A stretch of 64,000 nt of DNA, from assembly GCF_014645735.1 (NCBI RefSeq), contig NZ_BMMH01000011.1, positions 204,499 through 268,498 on the forward strand, in the 5' to 3' direction. Made by a program: the position numbers and the translations under genes. Of this stretch, positions 7,898 to 15,813 are shown in pieces. Position 1 is the first letter of the stretch. The number at the start of each line of letters is the position of its first letter. The notes beneath the pieces were generated by a model. The model was not told the DNA's origin and searched no databases. It saw only the letters and a list, made by a program, of their open reading frames with translations. The DNA comes from Nocardia jinanensis. Its GTDB lineage: Bacteria > Actinomycetota > Actinomycetes > Mycobacteriales > Mycobacteriaceae.

Positions 7898-8767
7898 GTG
7901 AGCGAAAAGATTCAGCGTGTCGGTATCATCGGTGCCGGCCAGATGGGCGCCGGTATCGCGGAGGTGTGTGCTCGAGCGCATGTCGATGTGCTGGTGTACG
8001 AGCAGACCCGGGATCTCGCCGCCGCCGGCCGGTCGCGGATCCTGCGGTCCCTGGACCGGGGCGTCAGTAGCGGCAAGATCACCGAACGCGAGCGGGAACA
8101 GGCCGCCTGGCGGCTGCGCTTCACCTCCGACCTCGGCGATTTCGCCGATCGGCAGCTCGTGGTGGAAGCCGTGCTGGAAGACGAGAAGGTCAAGACCTCC
8201 ATCTTCGCCGAACTCGACAAGGTGGTCACCGACCCCAGCGCGGTGCTGGCCTCCAACACCTCCTCGATCCCGATCATGAAGATCGCGGTGGCGACCAACA
8301 ACCCCGAGCGGGTCGTCGGTATGCACTTCTTCAACCCGGTGCCGGTGCTGCCGCTCGTCGAATTGGTGACCACCCTCAAAACCAGCCCTCCCGTCACCGA
8401 GCGGGCCGAGAAGTTCGCCGCCGAAATCCTCGGCAAGGAGATTGTCCGCTCCTCGGACCGCTCCGGCTTCGTGGTCAATGCGCTACTGGTGCCTTACCTG
8501 CTGTCAGCGATCCGCATGGTCGAGTCCGGCTTCGCTACCAAAGAAGATGTCGACAAGGCGATGGTGCTCGGTTGCGCCCACCCGATGGGCCCGCTCGCAC
8601 TCACCGACCTGGTCGGCCTCGACACGGTGAAATCGATCGCCGACTCGATGTACGGCGAATTCAAGGAGCCGCTGTACTCGGCGCCGCCGTTGCTCATGCG
8701 CATGGTCGAGGCGGGGCTGCTGGGTAAGAAATCGGGGGCGGGGTTCTACCAGTACAACAAGGCGTAG
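7898..8767 (+). CDS. fadB2: 3-hydroxybutyryl-CoA dehydrogenase
   Basis: A 289-residue NAD(P)-dependent 3-hydroxyacyl-CoA dehydrogenase. The Rossmann motif V-G-I-I-G-A-G-Q-M-G-A-G-I-A is at residues 8-21. The catalytic His-Glu region is M-H-F-F-N-P-V-P-V-L-P-L-V-E-L-V, and the C-terminal domain carries H-P-M-G-P-L-A-L-x-D-x-x-G-L-D. It oxidises short-chain 3-hydroxyacyl-CoA to the 3-keto form in beta-oxidation or works in reverse. The GTG start is preceded by AGGAGCGAG. It follows isocitrate lyase, as in M. tuberculosis (Rv0468), linking beta-oxidation to the glyoxylate shunt. The 846-base gap to aceA holds repeats. Confidence 0.95.
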   Translation: MSEKIQRVGIIGAGQMGAGIAEVCARAHVDVLVYEQTRDLAAAGRSRILRSLDRGVSSGKITEREREQAAWRLRFTSDLGDFADRQLVVEAVLEDEKVKTSIFAELDKVVTDPSAVLASNTSSIPIMKIAVATNNPERVVGMHFFNPVPVLPLVELVTTLKTSPPVTERAEKFAAEILGKEIVRSSDRSGFVVNALLVPYLLSAIRMVESGFATKEDVDKAMVLGCAHPMGPLALTDLVGLDTVKSIADSMYGEFKEPLYSAPPLLMRMVEAGLLGKKSGAGFYQYNKA

Positions 8768-8928
8768 GTCGGTCGATGGGGTCGCAGGCGTACGGATCCG
8801 GGGATACGGGCCGGGTGCCGCGGTTGCGTGGGGGGTGTGCGCAAGGGTCGCATGTAAACCCCTGCTCCGGGTAGCTCTCGTACGCCTGTCGCAGGACGTA
8901 CCGTCTACCCAGACGGCCGGCATCCATC

Positions 8929-9050
8929 GTCGGGGCCCGCCCCGGTTCTGGAGCGACGGAGCGAAGGAGCGCAGCGACTGAGCGCAGGAGTGAAGAACCG
9001 GGGTTAATAGGGCCCCGACCCGCGGCGCCGAAGGCGACGCAAATTAATAC
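8929..9050 (+). repeat. Family B interspersed repeat upstream of the metE-like gene
   Basis: Nearly the same sequence as the copy at 7765: CGGGGCCCGCCCCGGTTCTG, purine-rich core, GAAGAACCGGGG, TTAATAGGGCCCCG, small GGCGCC hairpin and an AT-rich end (AAATTAATAC). It ends 11 bases before the ATG of the metE-like gene. No B12 riboswitch signature is seen between 8768 and 9061. Confidence 0.75.
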
Positions 9051-9061
9051 GGAGGTCGGCA

Positions 9062-11374
9062 ATGGTCAACGTCAGTGATGGGTTCGGGTCGAGTGTGCTC
9101 GGGTATCCGCGGATCGGTCCGCACCGGGAGCTCAAACGCGCGCTCGAGGCGTACTGGCGGCGGGCGATCACCCGGGAAGAACTGCGCGCGGTCGGACGTG
9201 ATATCCAGGAACAGCAGTTCAACGAACTCGCCGCCACCGGCCTGACCCAGGTGCCGGGGAACACATTCTCCTTCTACGACCACGTGCTGGACAACGCGTT
9301 GCTCTTCGGTGCGGTCCCGTCCCGTTTCGAGGAATACCGGGCCGAGCTGGACCCGCTGGACTTCTATTTTCTGATGGCGCGGGGCCGGCCTGATCTACCG
9401 CCGCTGGAATTGGTGCGTTTCTTCGGAACGAATTACCACTACCGGCAGCCGGAACTCGACGCCGACACCGAATTCTCCCTGCATCCCGAAGCGCTGCTGG
9501 ACGAATGGGACCGGGCGATGGCGGTGGGTATCGAACAGCGGCCGGTGGTGCTGGGGCCGGTGTCGTTGCTGCTGCTGTCCAAGGCGGGCAGTGTGCCCGG
9601 TGAATCCGCCGGCTTCGACACCGTCGACCTGCTGGACCGGCTGCTACCGGTGTACGAGCAGCTGTTCGAGATCCTGGCCCGGCGCGGTGCCACCTGTGTG
9701 CAGTTGGACGAACCCTGTTTCACCGCCGAACGTTCGGCGGCCGAACTCGCGGCCTTCGAACGCGTCTACGACCGGCTGGCCAAGGCGCCACTGCGGCCGC
9801 GCATCCTGGTCACCGGTCAATACGGCGATTTCGGTGAAGCGCTGCGCATTCTGGCGGGTACCGCGGTGGAGGCGATCGGCGTGGATCTCGCGTCCTACCG
9901 GATCCGGCCCGAAGATCTGGCGAGTATTCCGGGTATCCGTCGTAAACGGCTGTACGCGGGTGTCATCAGCGGTACCAACGTGTGGCGGGCCGATCGCTAC
10001 GTGACCCTGGAATACCTGAACGAGCTTGCGAAAGTGTGCCCTGATCTGGTGGTTTCCACGGGCACCACATTGCTGCATGTGCCCTATGATGTGCTCGCCG
10101 AATACGATATCCCCGGAAATGTGGCCGATCGGCTCGCATTCGCGAAGCAGAAAGTCGGCGAGGTCGTCTCGCTGGCCAAAGCACTCACCGAGGGGCCCTC
10201 GGACAAATGGCGTAAACGCCCCGGTGAGGTGCATTTCAAACAGAAGCACGCGGTGCGGCAGCGGGTATACGCGATCACTCCGCAGATGCGCGAACGCGCA
10301 CCCTATGCCGAGCGCCGCGCCGCGCAGCAGGAGAAGTTGCAACTGCCGCTGGTGCCCGCCACCACGCTGGGGTCCTACCCACAGAGCACCGAGGCACGGC
10401 AGGCCCGTCATCAACTGGGTGAGGGCCGGCTGTCCTACGACGAATATCGCAAGAAGATCGAGGCGGAAATCGCCGCGACCATCGCGCTGCAGGAAGATAT
10501 CGGTCTCGACGTGCTGGTGCACGGCGAACACGAGCGCAACGACATGATCCAGTATTTCGCCGAACTGCTGGACGGTTTCGCCACCACGCATTTCGGCTGG
10601 GTGCAGGTGTACGGCTCGCGATGTGTGCGTCCGCCGATCATCTACGGTGACGTTTCGCGACCGGCCCCGATATCGGTGGACTGGATCACCTACGCGCAAT
10701 CGCTGACCGATAAACCGGTGAAGGGCATGGTCACCGGACCTGTCACCATGGTGGCGCGCTCGTTCGTCCGGCAGGACCAGCCGCTGTACGAGACCGCGGA
10801 CCAGGTGGCGCTCGCCATTCGCGACGAGGTGGTCGATCTGGAACGGGCCGGGATCGGCATCATCCAGGTCGACGAGCCGGCGTTGCGGGAGCTGTGGCCG
10901 GCCCGGCCCGAAGGCCGTGCCGAATACCTGCGCTGGGCCATCGGCGCCTTCCGCCTCGCGACCTCCGGCGTGACGCCCAGTACCCAGATCCACACCCATA
11001 TCCCGTACTCGGGGCGTACGGAGATCGTAGAGGCGATCGAGCAATTGGACGCAGATGTCACCGCCATCGTCGCCACCCGGTCCATCGAATGGGTGCTGAA
11101 AGCGCTGGAGGAGGACTACGCCTCCGGCCACGGACTCAGCCACGGGGCCGGCCCGGGTGTGTACGAGAGCCGGTCGGCCCGGATCCCGGATATCGACGAG
11201 CTGGACGAACTGCTCACCGCCGCCGCGGCGGCGGTCGGGCCGCAGCAGCTGTGGGCCAACCCGGACGGTGGACTCAAGACCCGCCACCACTGGCAACTCG
11301 AACCTGCCCTGCGCAATATGGTCGCTGCCGCCCGCCGAGTCCGCCGCCGTCTCGAGTCGGCGGCGGAACAATAG
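9062..11374 (+). CDS. MetE-like protein lacking the catalytic zinc site
   Basis: A 770-residue protein with full two-barrel cobalamin-independent methionine synthase architecture: V-L-G-Y-P-R-I-G and R-E-L-K near the N-terminus, T-L-G-S-Y-P-Q-S-T-E at about 436, V-H-G-E-H-E-R-N-D-M with E489, and I-I-Q-V-D-E-P-A-L-R-E with D604. Aligned by eye to E. coli MetE (constant offset of 5), zinc ligand H641 is kept as H646, but C643 is P648, E665 is V670 and C726 is G736 (N-P-D-G-G-L-K-T-R). The folate-activating H707 is Arg, and W561 is R566. It therefore should not transfer methyl to homocysteine by the known mechanism. The frame is intact, so it is unlikely to be a pseudogene. Function unknown; it may share a transcript with the dehydrogenase 69 bases downstream. 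Confidence 0.85.
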   Translation: MVNVSDGFGSSVLGYPRIGPHRELKRALEAYWRRAITREELRAVGRDIQEQQFNELAATGLTQVPGNTFSFYDHVLDNALLFGAVPSRFEEYRAELDPLDFYFLMARGRPDLPPLELVRFFGTNYHYRQPELDADTEFSLHPEALLDEWDRAMAVGIEQRPVVLGPVSLLLLSKAGSVPGESAGFDTVDLLDRLLPVYEQLFEILARRGATCVQLDEPCFTAERSAAELAAFERVYDRLAKAPLRPRILVTGQYGDFGEALRILAGTAVEAIGVDLASYRIRPEDLASIPGIRRKRLYAGVISGTNVWRADRYVTLEYLNELAKVCPDLVVSTGTTLLHVPYDVLAEYDIPGNVADRLAFAKQKVGEVVSLAKALTEGPSDKWRKRPGEVHFKQKHAVRQRVYAITPQMRERAPYAERRAAQQEKLQLPLVPATTLGSYPQSTEARQARHQLGEGRLSYDEYRKKIEAEIAATIALQEDIGLDVLVHGEHERNDMIQYFAELLDGFATTHFGWVQVYGSRCVRPPIIYGDVSRPAPISVDWITYAQSLTDKPVKGMVTGPVTMVARSFVRQDQPLYETADQVALAIRDEVVDLERAGIGIIQVDEPALRELWPARPEGRAEYLRWAIGAFRLATSGVTPSTQIHTHIPYSGRTEIVEAIEQLDADVTAIVATRSIEWVLKALEEDYASGHGLSHGAGPGVYESRSARIPDIDELDELLTAAAAAVGPQQLWANPDGGLKTRHHWQLEPALRNMVAAARRVRRRLESAAEQ

Positions 11375-11443
11375 AGTTCCGCTGCACACACTGTCCCGGC
11401 CGGACGTTGGCAAATACCGGTATGCGACGGTAGGCATGGACGC

Positions 11444-12499
11444 ATGAGCAATGCTGTAGCCGCCTACGCGATGGCCGGTCCCGATGCCGCGTTCGAGAAG
11501 GTCACCATCGAGCGGCGGGAACTCGGGCCCGACGATGTCCTGATCGATATCGAATACGCCGGGATCTGCCATTCCGATATCCACACCGCCCGCAACGAAT
11601 GGGGTGGCGCGGCCTATCCGTGCGTTCCGGGGCACGAGATCGCGGGTACCGTCGCGGCCGTCGGGTCGGCGGTCGACCGGTACCGCGTCGGCGACCGGGT
11701 GGGCGTCGGCTGCATGGTGGATTCCTGCGGGAAATGTGAGCCGTGCCTGCAGAGTGAGGAGCAGTTCTGTACCCGTGGCGCGGTGATGACGTACAACACG
11801 CGGGTGCCGGAGGAAGTGCAGCCGGGCGGGCACACCATGGGCGGATACGCCACGCAGATCGTGGTGACCGCGGACTTCGTTGTCGCCATCCCAGAGGGAA
11901 TCGATCTATCGGTGGCCGCGCCGCTGCTGTGCGCCGGAATCACCCTGTACTCACCGTTACGACAATGGGGTGCCGGGCCGGGTAAAAAGGTCGCGATCAT
12001 CGGAATGGGCGGGCTCGGTCATATCGGTGTGAAAATCGCGGCCGCGCTGGGCGCCGAGGTCACCGTGTTGAGCCATTCGCTGAGCAAGCAGGAGGACGGA
12101 AAACGATTCGGCGCGCATCACTACTACGCCACCAGCAATAAGCAGGTGTTCCGGGAGCTGCGCAGCAGCTTCGATCTCATCATCAACACCGTATCCGCGG
12201 ATCTGCCGATCAACGACTACATGAAGCTGCTGCGGCTGGACGGGACGCTGGTCGTCCTCGGGTTGCCGGAGGCCCCGTTCGAGGTCCAGGCCCGGGTGCT
12301 GGCAGGCCGTCGCCGGTCGCTGGCCGGTTCGATGATCGGTGGTATCCAACAAACGCAGGAGATGGTGAATTTCTGCGCCGAACACGGAATCGGCGCGGAA
12401 ATCGAGTTGATTTCCGCGGACGAGATCGACAGCGCATATGAGCGCGTGGTGGACAGTGATGTGCGGTATCGGTTCGTCATAGATACCGCGACCATCTGA
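11444..12499 (+). CDS. Zinc-dependent NAD(P) alcohol dehydrogenase (MDR, cinnamyl-alcohol/YahK type)
   Basis: 351 residues. Catalytic zinc region G-I-C-H-S-D-I-H and G-H-E-I-A-G-T-V; structural zinc Cys set C-G-K-C-E-P-C with C in E-Q-F-C; cofactor fold G-M-G-G-L-G-H-I-G-V-K-I-A. The family reduces aldehydes or oxidises alcohols, usually with NADP. The G-G-H-T-M-G-G-Y-A segment is typical of the AdhC/YahK branch. It begins 69 bases after the metE-like gene on the same strand, so the two may be an operon, but no known pathway joins them. Substrate unknown. Confidence 0.9.
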   Translation: MSNAVAAYAMAGPDAAFEKVTIERRELGPDDVLIDIEYAGICHSDIHTARNEWGGAAYPCVPGHEIAGTVAAVGSAVDRYRVGDRVGVGCMVDSCGKCEPCLQSEEQFCTRGAVMTYNTRVPEEVQPGGHTMGGYATQIVVTADFVVAIPEGIDLSVAAPLLCAGITLYSPLRQWGAGPGKKVAIIGMGGLGHIGVKIAAALGAEVTVLSHSLSKQEDGKRFGAHHYYATSNKQVFRELRSSFDLIINTVSADLPINDYMKLLRLDGTLVVLGLPEAPFEVQARVLAGRRRSLAGSMIGGIQQTQEMVNFCAEHGIGAEIELISADEIDSAYERVVDSDVRYRFVIDTATI

Positions 12500-12612
12500 C
12501 GGTTTCCGGACAGCCCGCAACCACTCGAAGCGCCCTGGTAATGCCGATCGCATCGGCGATCATCGAACAATCGGCCATCGTCGAACAAAGGGATTCCGGC
12601 CTTACGGCACCT

Positions 12613-12961
12613 TTCTCCACACTGTGGAGAAGTCTGTGGAAAACCCGATTCCGGGGCGTGGATGTGAGCCGGGGGCTGTGGATGGATTGCCGGGCGTAGC
12701 GGCCCGGATACCGGAAATCTATTGATTCGGTTTCCACCGGATAACGGACCGGGAGTATTTCCGGCGGTGGTGACCGGAGCGGGTTTCCGGGTAGACACCG
12801 ACATCCGGGCCGGTTTTGGCCCGAACGGTGTAAAGGGCCGTCGTCGGCGATGTGATGTAGATGTGACCGGGGCTGTCCCGGGTAACGAATCCACAGGCAT
12901 CCCGCTGGTCTTTCCCCAGGCCGCCTCCGGCCTGTGGATAACTGGGGATGCCTGTGGATAA
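12613..12961 (+). other. DnaA-box-like cluster and palindrome in intergenic region
   Basis: The 546-base gap between adh and the protease gene has no convincing gene. It holds a perfect 19-bp palindrome TTCTCCACACTGTGGAGAA (12613-12631), then CTGTGGAAAAC, CTGTGGATGG (about 12675), an ATCCACAGGCATC (about 12888), and two exact TGTGGATAA sequences at 12933-12941 and 12953-12961. TGTGGATAA is the reverse complement of the DnaA consensus TTATCCACA. The last two form direct repeats 20 bases apart. No dnaA or dnaN gene is nearby, so this is not obviously oriC. Confidence 0.5.
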
Positions 12962-13045
12962 CTTCCCCCATGGCCGAGAAACCCGGCAGCCGCGCGGCGA
13001 TCCGGGCGACAATGGTCGTGATCGGCTGCGGCAGCGGGAGGCTCC

Positions 13046-14167
13046 TTGGACAACCAGTGGCAGGGCACCGGCTCCGGCGGACCCACCGGCGGGGGCCGCG
13101 TGCTCATCACGGTCTTCGCGGCGGTGCTGGCGCTGGGGGCGCTGTTCGGCTATCGAGTAGAGCTACCCGGCCTATCGCAACCCGGTCGCAGTATCGTCGC
13201 GGCGCCGGTACGTCCCGCGCCGCCCCCGTTGAACGCGAGTGAGCTGACGCGCGGCCTCTCCCCGGTGTTGGTGAACATCACTGCCGCCGCCCGACCGTTC
13301 GGTGCCGCGGCGGCCGGATCCGGCATCGTGCTCACCGGAGAAGGGCAGGTTCTCACCAGCCATCATGTCGTGAAGGGGGCGAAAACCGTCCGGGTCAGCC
13401 GCGTCGCCGGTGGCGCCGTGTACACGGCCGAGGTACTCGGCTACGACGCCCACGCCGATATCGCCCTGCTCTCCCTCACCGGCGCTCAGGGCCTGGCCAC
13501 CGCCCGGATCGGCAGTTCCGCCGGGCTCCGGGTCCGCGATGAGGTGCTGGCCGTCGGCAATGCGGGCGGTAGTGGTACGGCTACCGCGGTCGCCGGCGAG
13601 ATCAGCGATCTGGACAGCACGATCATGGCCCTGAACCAGCAGGATCTGTCCCGGCAGGCGCTCACCGGCATGCTGGAGATCGAGGCCGCCGTCAGCGCCG
13701 GCCAATCCGGTGGTGCCCTCACCGATCACACCGGTGCGGTCGTCGGTGTCATCGCGGCGGCGTCAGGGAGCCGGGACCCCCCACCGAACGAGGACGCCGA
13801 CCCGCCCAACGGCTACGCCGTGCCGATCGACGCCGCCATGCGGATCGTGAGCCAGATCCGCTCCGGCACCCCTACCGAATCCGTGCATATCGGTCCCACC
13901 GCCACCCTGGGCATCCTGATCTCCGATGCGCGTCCGCACGGCGCCCGTATCGATATGGCGATCTACGGGTTGCCCGCGCAGACCGCCGGCCTGGCGGCCG
14001 GGGAGATCATCACCTCACTCGACGGCCGCGCCATCACCAGCGCCCGTGCCCTGCGCGCCGTGATCGATACCCGCAAACCCACCGAAACAGTGCGGCTGGG
14101 GGTGCGCGCACCGAACGGCACCGAACGGGTCGTGGCGGTGCAACTGGCTACCGGTACACCGGGCTGA
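13046..14167 (+). CDS. Membrane-anchored trypsin-like serine protease with PDZ domain (HtrA-like)
   Basis: 373 residues. A single N-terminal membrane segment (about 18-36) is followed by a Pro/Ala linker, a protease domain and a C-terminal PDZ domain (about 285-370, with G-L-A-A-G-E-I-I-T-S-L-D-G). The triad is visible as S-H-H-V-V (His), D-A-H-A-D-I-A-L-L (Asp) and G-Q-S-G-G-A-L (Ser). The protein is expected to face outside the membrane and act on cell-envelope proteins. The TTG at 13046 is chosen because GGGAG lies just upstream and the protein then starts immediately before the membrane segment. A 36-bp tandem array begins two bases after its stop. Confidence 0.85.
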   Translation: MDNQWQGTGSGGPTGGGRVLITVFAAVLALGALFGYRVELPGLSQPGRSIVAAPVRPAPPPLNASELTRGLSPVLVNITAAARPFGAAAAGSGIVLTGEGQVLTSHHVVKGAKTVRVSRVAGGAVYTAEVLGYDAHADIALLSLTGAQGLATARIGSSAGLRVRDEVLAVGNAGGSGTATAVAGEISDLDSTIMALNQQDLSRQALTGMLEIEAAVSAGQSGGALTDHTGAVVGVIAAASGSRDPPPNEDADPPNGYAVPIDAAMRIVSQIRSGTPTESVHIGPTATLGILISDARPHGARIDMAIYGLPAQTAGLAAGEIITSLDGRAITSARALRAVIDTRKPTETVRLGVRAPNGTERVVAVQLATGTPG

Positions 14168-14168
14168 G

Positions 14169-14348
14169 GCGTACCTCCGCCTTCGCTCCGGCCGTGCGCG
14201 TTCTGCGTACCTCCGCCTTCGCTCCGGCCGTGCGCGTTCTGCGTACCTCGGCCTTCGCTCCGGCCGTGCGCGTTCTGCGTACCTCGGCCTTCGCTCCGGC
14301 CGTGCGCGTTCTGCGTACCTCGGCCTTCGCTCCGGCCGTGCGCGTTCT
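14169..14348 (+). repeat. 36-bp tandem repeat, 5 copies
   Basis: Five contiguous copies of a 36-base unit containing GCGTACCTC(C/G)GCCTTCGC and GTGCGCGTTCT, with a partial sixth (GCGTAC). The only variation is C or G at unit position 10: copies 1-2 have C, copies 3-5 have G. There are no spacers. It lies between the stops of the protease and VKOR genes. A related single unit (GCGGTACCTCCGCCTTCGCTG) appears at about 427-447. Confidence 0.9.
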
Positions 14349-14364
14349 GCGTACCGAGTGCCAG

Positions 14365-14931
14365 TCAGAACAGCGACAGCCAATAGTCCTGGAACCGCAG
14401 GAACACCAGTACCAGCACCACCGCGTAGAATACCGCGACAAAAGTCCAGCGCCATTCCGCGACGACTCGCAGCGCACCCCGATCGCTACCCCACAGCTGC
14501 TCGGTGATCACTGCGAGCAGCGGTGTGATGATCGCCCAGACCACCATGCAGTAGGGGCACAACGCGTTGATGCGGTACAAGCTCTGGAAGATCAGCCAGC
14601 AGATGAACAGCGTGCCCGCGGCCGTCCCCAGCCATAGACCGGTCCAGATCCACCGGGGCAGTCCGACTCCGGCGACCGAGAGCACGCCGAGGGTCACCAC
14701 CACCGAGAACCCGGCCAGTCCGATGATCGGGTTCGGGAACCCGAGTACCGCGGCCTGATCGGTGGCCATCACGGAACCGCAGGACAGTACCGGGTTCAAG
14801 CTGCACGACGGCACATAGCCGGGGTCGCTGAGCAGTTTGAAATCTTCGACCAGCAGGACGAACGCGGCGATCCAGCCTGCCAGCCCGCACAGGAGCAACG
14901 TCCAGGCGGCAGGCGGCGAAGTCCGGATCAC
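14365..14931 (-). CDS. Vitamin K epoxide reductase family membrane protein (VKOR)
   Basis: 188 residues with four to five membrane helices. The redox centre C-P-Y-C is at residues 125-128, and a loop Cys pair is at C43 and C51, the bacterial VKOR arrangement. It reoxidises a periplasmic DsbA with menaquinone as acceptor. The ATG overlaps the stop of the DsbA-like gene by 4 bp, so the pair is translationally coupled. In M. tuberculosis the corresponding pair (Rv2968c/Rv2969c) lies elsewhere, which marks this block as an insertion into the conserved backbone. Confidence 0.92.
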   Translation of the reverse strand: MIRTSPPAAWTLLLCGLAGWIAAFVLLVEDFKLLSDPGYVPSCSLNPVLSCGSVMATDQAAVLGFPNPIIGLAGFSVVVTLGVLSVAGVGLPRWIWTGLWLGTAAGTLFICWLIFQSLYRINALCPYCMVVWAIITPLLAVITEQLWGSDRGALRVVAEWRWTFVAVFYAVVLVLVFLRFQDYWLSLF

Positions 14932-15674
14932 CGGCCCGCAGCCGCCTGGATCGCGGCGGCCAGCGGTGCGGTATCGAATTTCTGCCCGCTCGGGTCGGCG
15001 GTGAGCTTCACCTGCTCACCGTTGACGAAGACCGTCGGCGTTCCGTCGATACCCTCCGCCAGCGATTCCTTGGATTTCGCGGCGACGAAGCCGTCGTATT
15101 TCCGGTCGGTGATGCAGTCGGCGATGGTGGGGTCGGTATAACCCGCCTGCTGCGCGATGGCGATGAGCTGCTCGTCGGTCAGGCCGGCGCCACCTTCGGG
15201 CGGCTGCTGCTGGAACATCAGCTTCAGCCAGTCCTGATACTTATCGGTCCCGGTATCGGCGACGCAGTAGGACGCGTTGGCCGCACGGGTGGAGTATTCG
15301 GTGCTGGACATCTTGTCCAGGTAGCCCACGATGTTGTATTCGACCGCGGCGGTGCCGTCGGCGACCGATTCGCTCAGCAGTTCGGCGTGGTCGGCCTCGA
15401 ACTGTTTGCAGACCGGGCACTGCATATCCGCGACGATGCGCACGGTCGCCTTCGCGTCGGGCTGCCCGATCCGGATGGCACCGTTATCGGTCGCCACCGC
15501 CGGGACGGGGCCCACATCGTCGGAACCGGAGTTGCGCACGGCCAAGCCGATACCGATCGCCGCGACCAGCACCACCAGCACGGCGGCCACTGCGACCTGT
15601 ATCGCGATCTTGCGGTTGCGGTCCGCGCGCGCGGCCGCAGCCACCGGATTCGGCCGTCCGGGGTTTTTGCTCAC
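14928..15674 (-). CDS. DsbA-like membrane-anchored thiol-disulfide oxidoreductase
   Basis: 248 residues: a basic N-terminus, one membrane anchor (about 22-47), then a thioredoxin-like domain with C-P-V-C at residues 86-89 (D-M-Q-C-P-V-C-K-Q-F-E) and a cis-Pro loop G-T-P-T-V-F-V-N-G. It would introduce disulfides into exported proteins and be recharged by the VKOR encoded next. Two further Cys (in S-Y-C-V-A-D and I-A-D-C-I-T) match the second disulfide of actinobacterial DsbAs. First gene of the two-gene operon. Confidence 0.92.
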   Translation of the reverse strand: MSKNPGRPNPVAAAARADRNRKIAIQVAVAAVLVVLVAAIGIGLAVRNSGSDDVGPVPAVATDNGAIRIGQPDAKATVRIVADMQCPVCKQFEADHAELLSESVADGTAAVEYNIVGYLDKMSSTEYSTRAANASYCVADTGTDKYQDWLKLMFQQQPPEGGAGLTDEQLIAIAQQAGYTDPTIADCITDRKYDGFVAAKSKESLAEGIDGTPTVFVNGEQVKLTADPSGQKFDTAPLAAAIQAAAGR

Positions 15675-15813
15675 CGTGCGTTCACCACGCCTCTCACTCG
15701 CCTCGCTGCCTCGGCCGCCCGTAGGTTCGCCGAGGGGCGCCGGGCTTCCCGGCGCACCGCCCCATCATTGTCCGGCTTGCTGAGAGTTTCCATAACCAGC
15801 TTGTCCGCGTCGG

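Noticed and set aside
8768..9061. Cobalamin riboswitch before the metE-like gene
   Set aside because: No B12-box-like sequence is visible; the region is occupied by a family B repeat and unstructured GC-rich DNA.
9062..11374. metE-like gene as pseudogene
   Set aside because: The 770-codon frame has no stop or frameshift and the changes cluster at catalytic positions, unlike random decay.
12613..12961. Chromosome origin oriC
   Set aside because: No dnaA/dnaN/rpmH neighbours and no long AT-rich stretch.
14169..14348. CRISPR array
   Set aside because: The 36-base units are directly contiguous with no spacers, and there is no cas gene.
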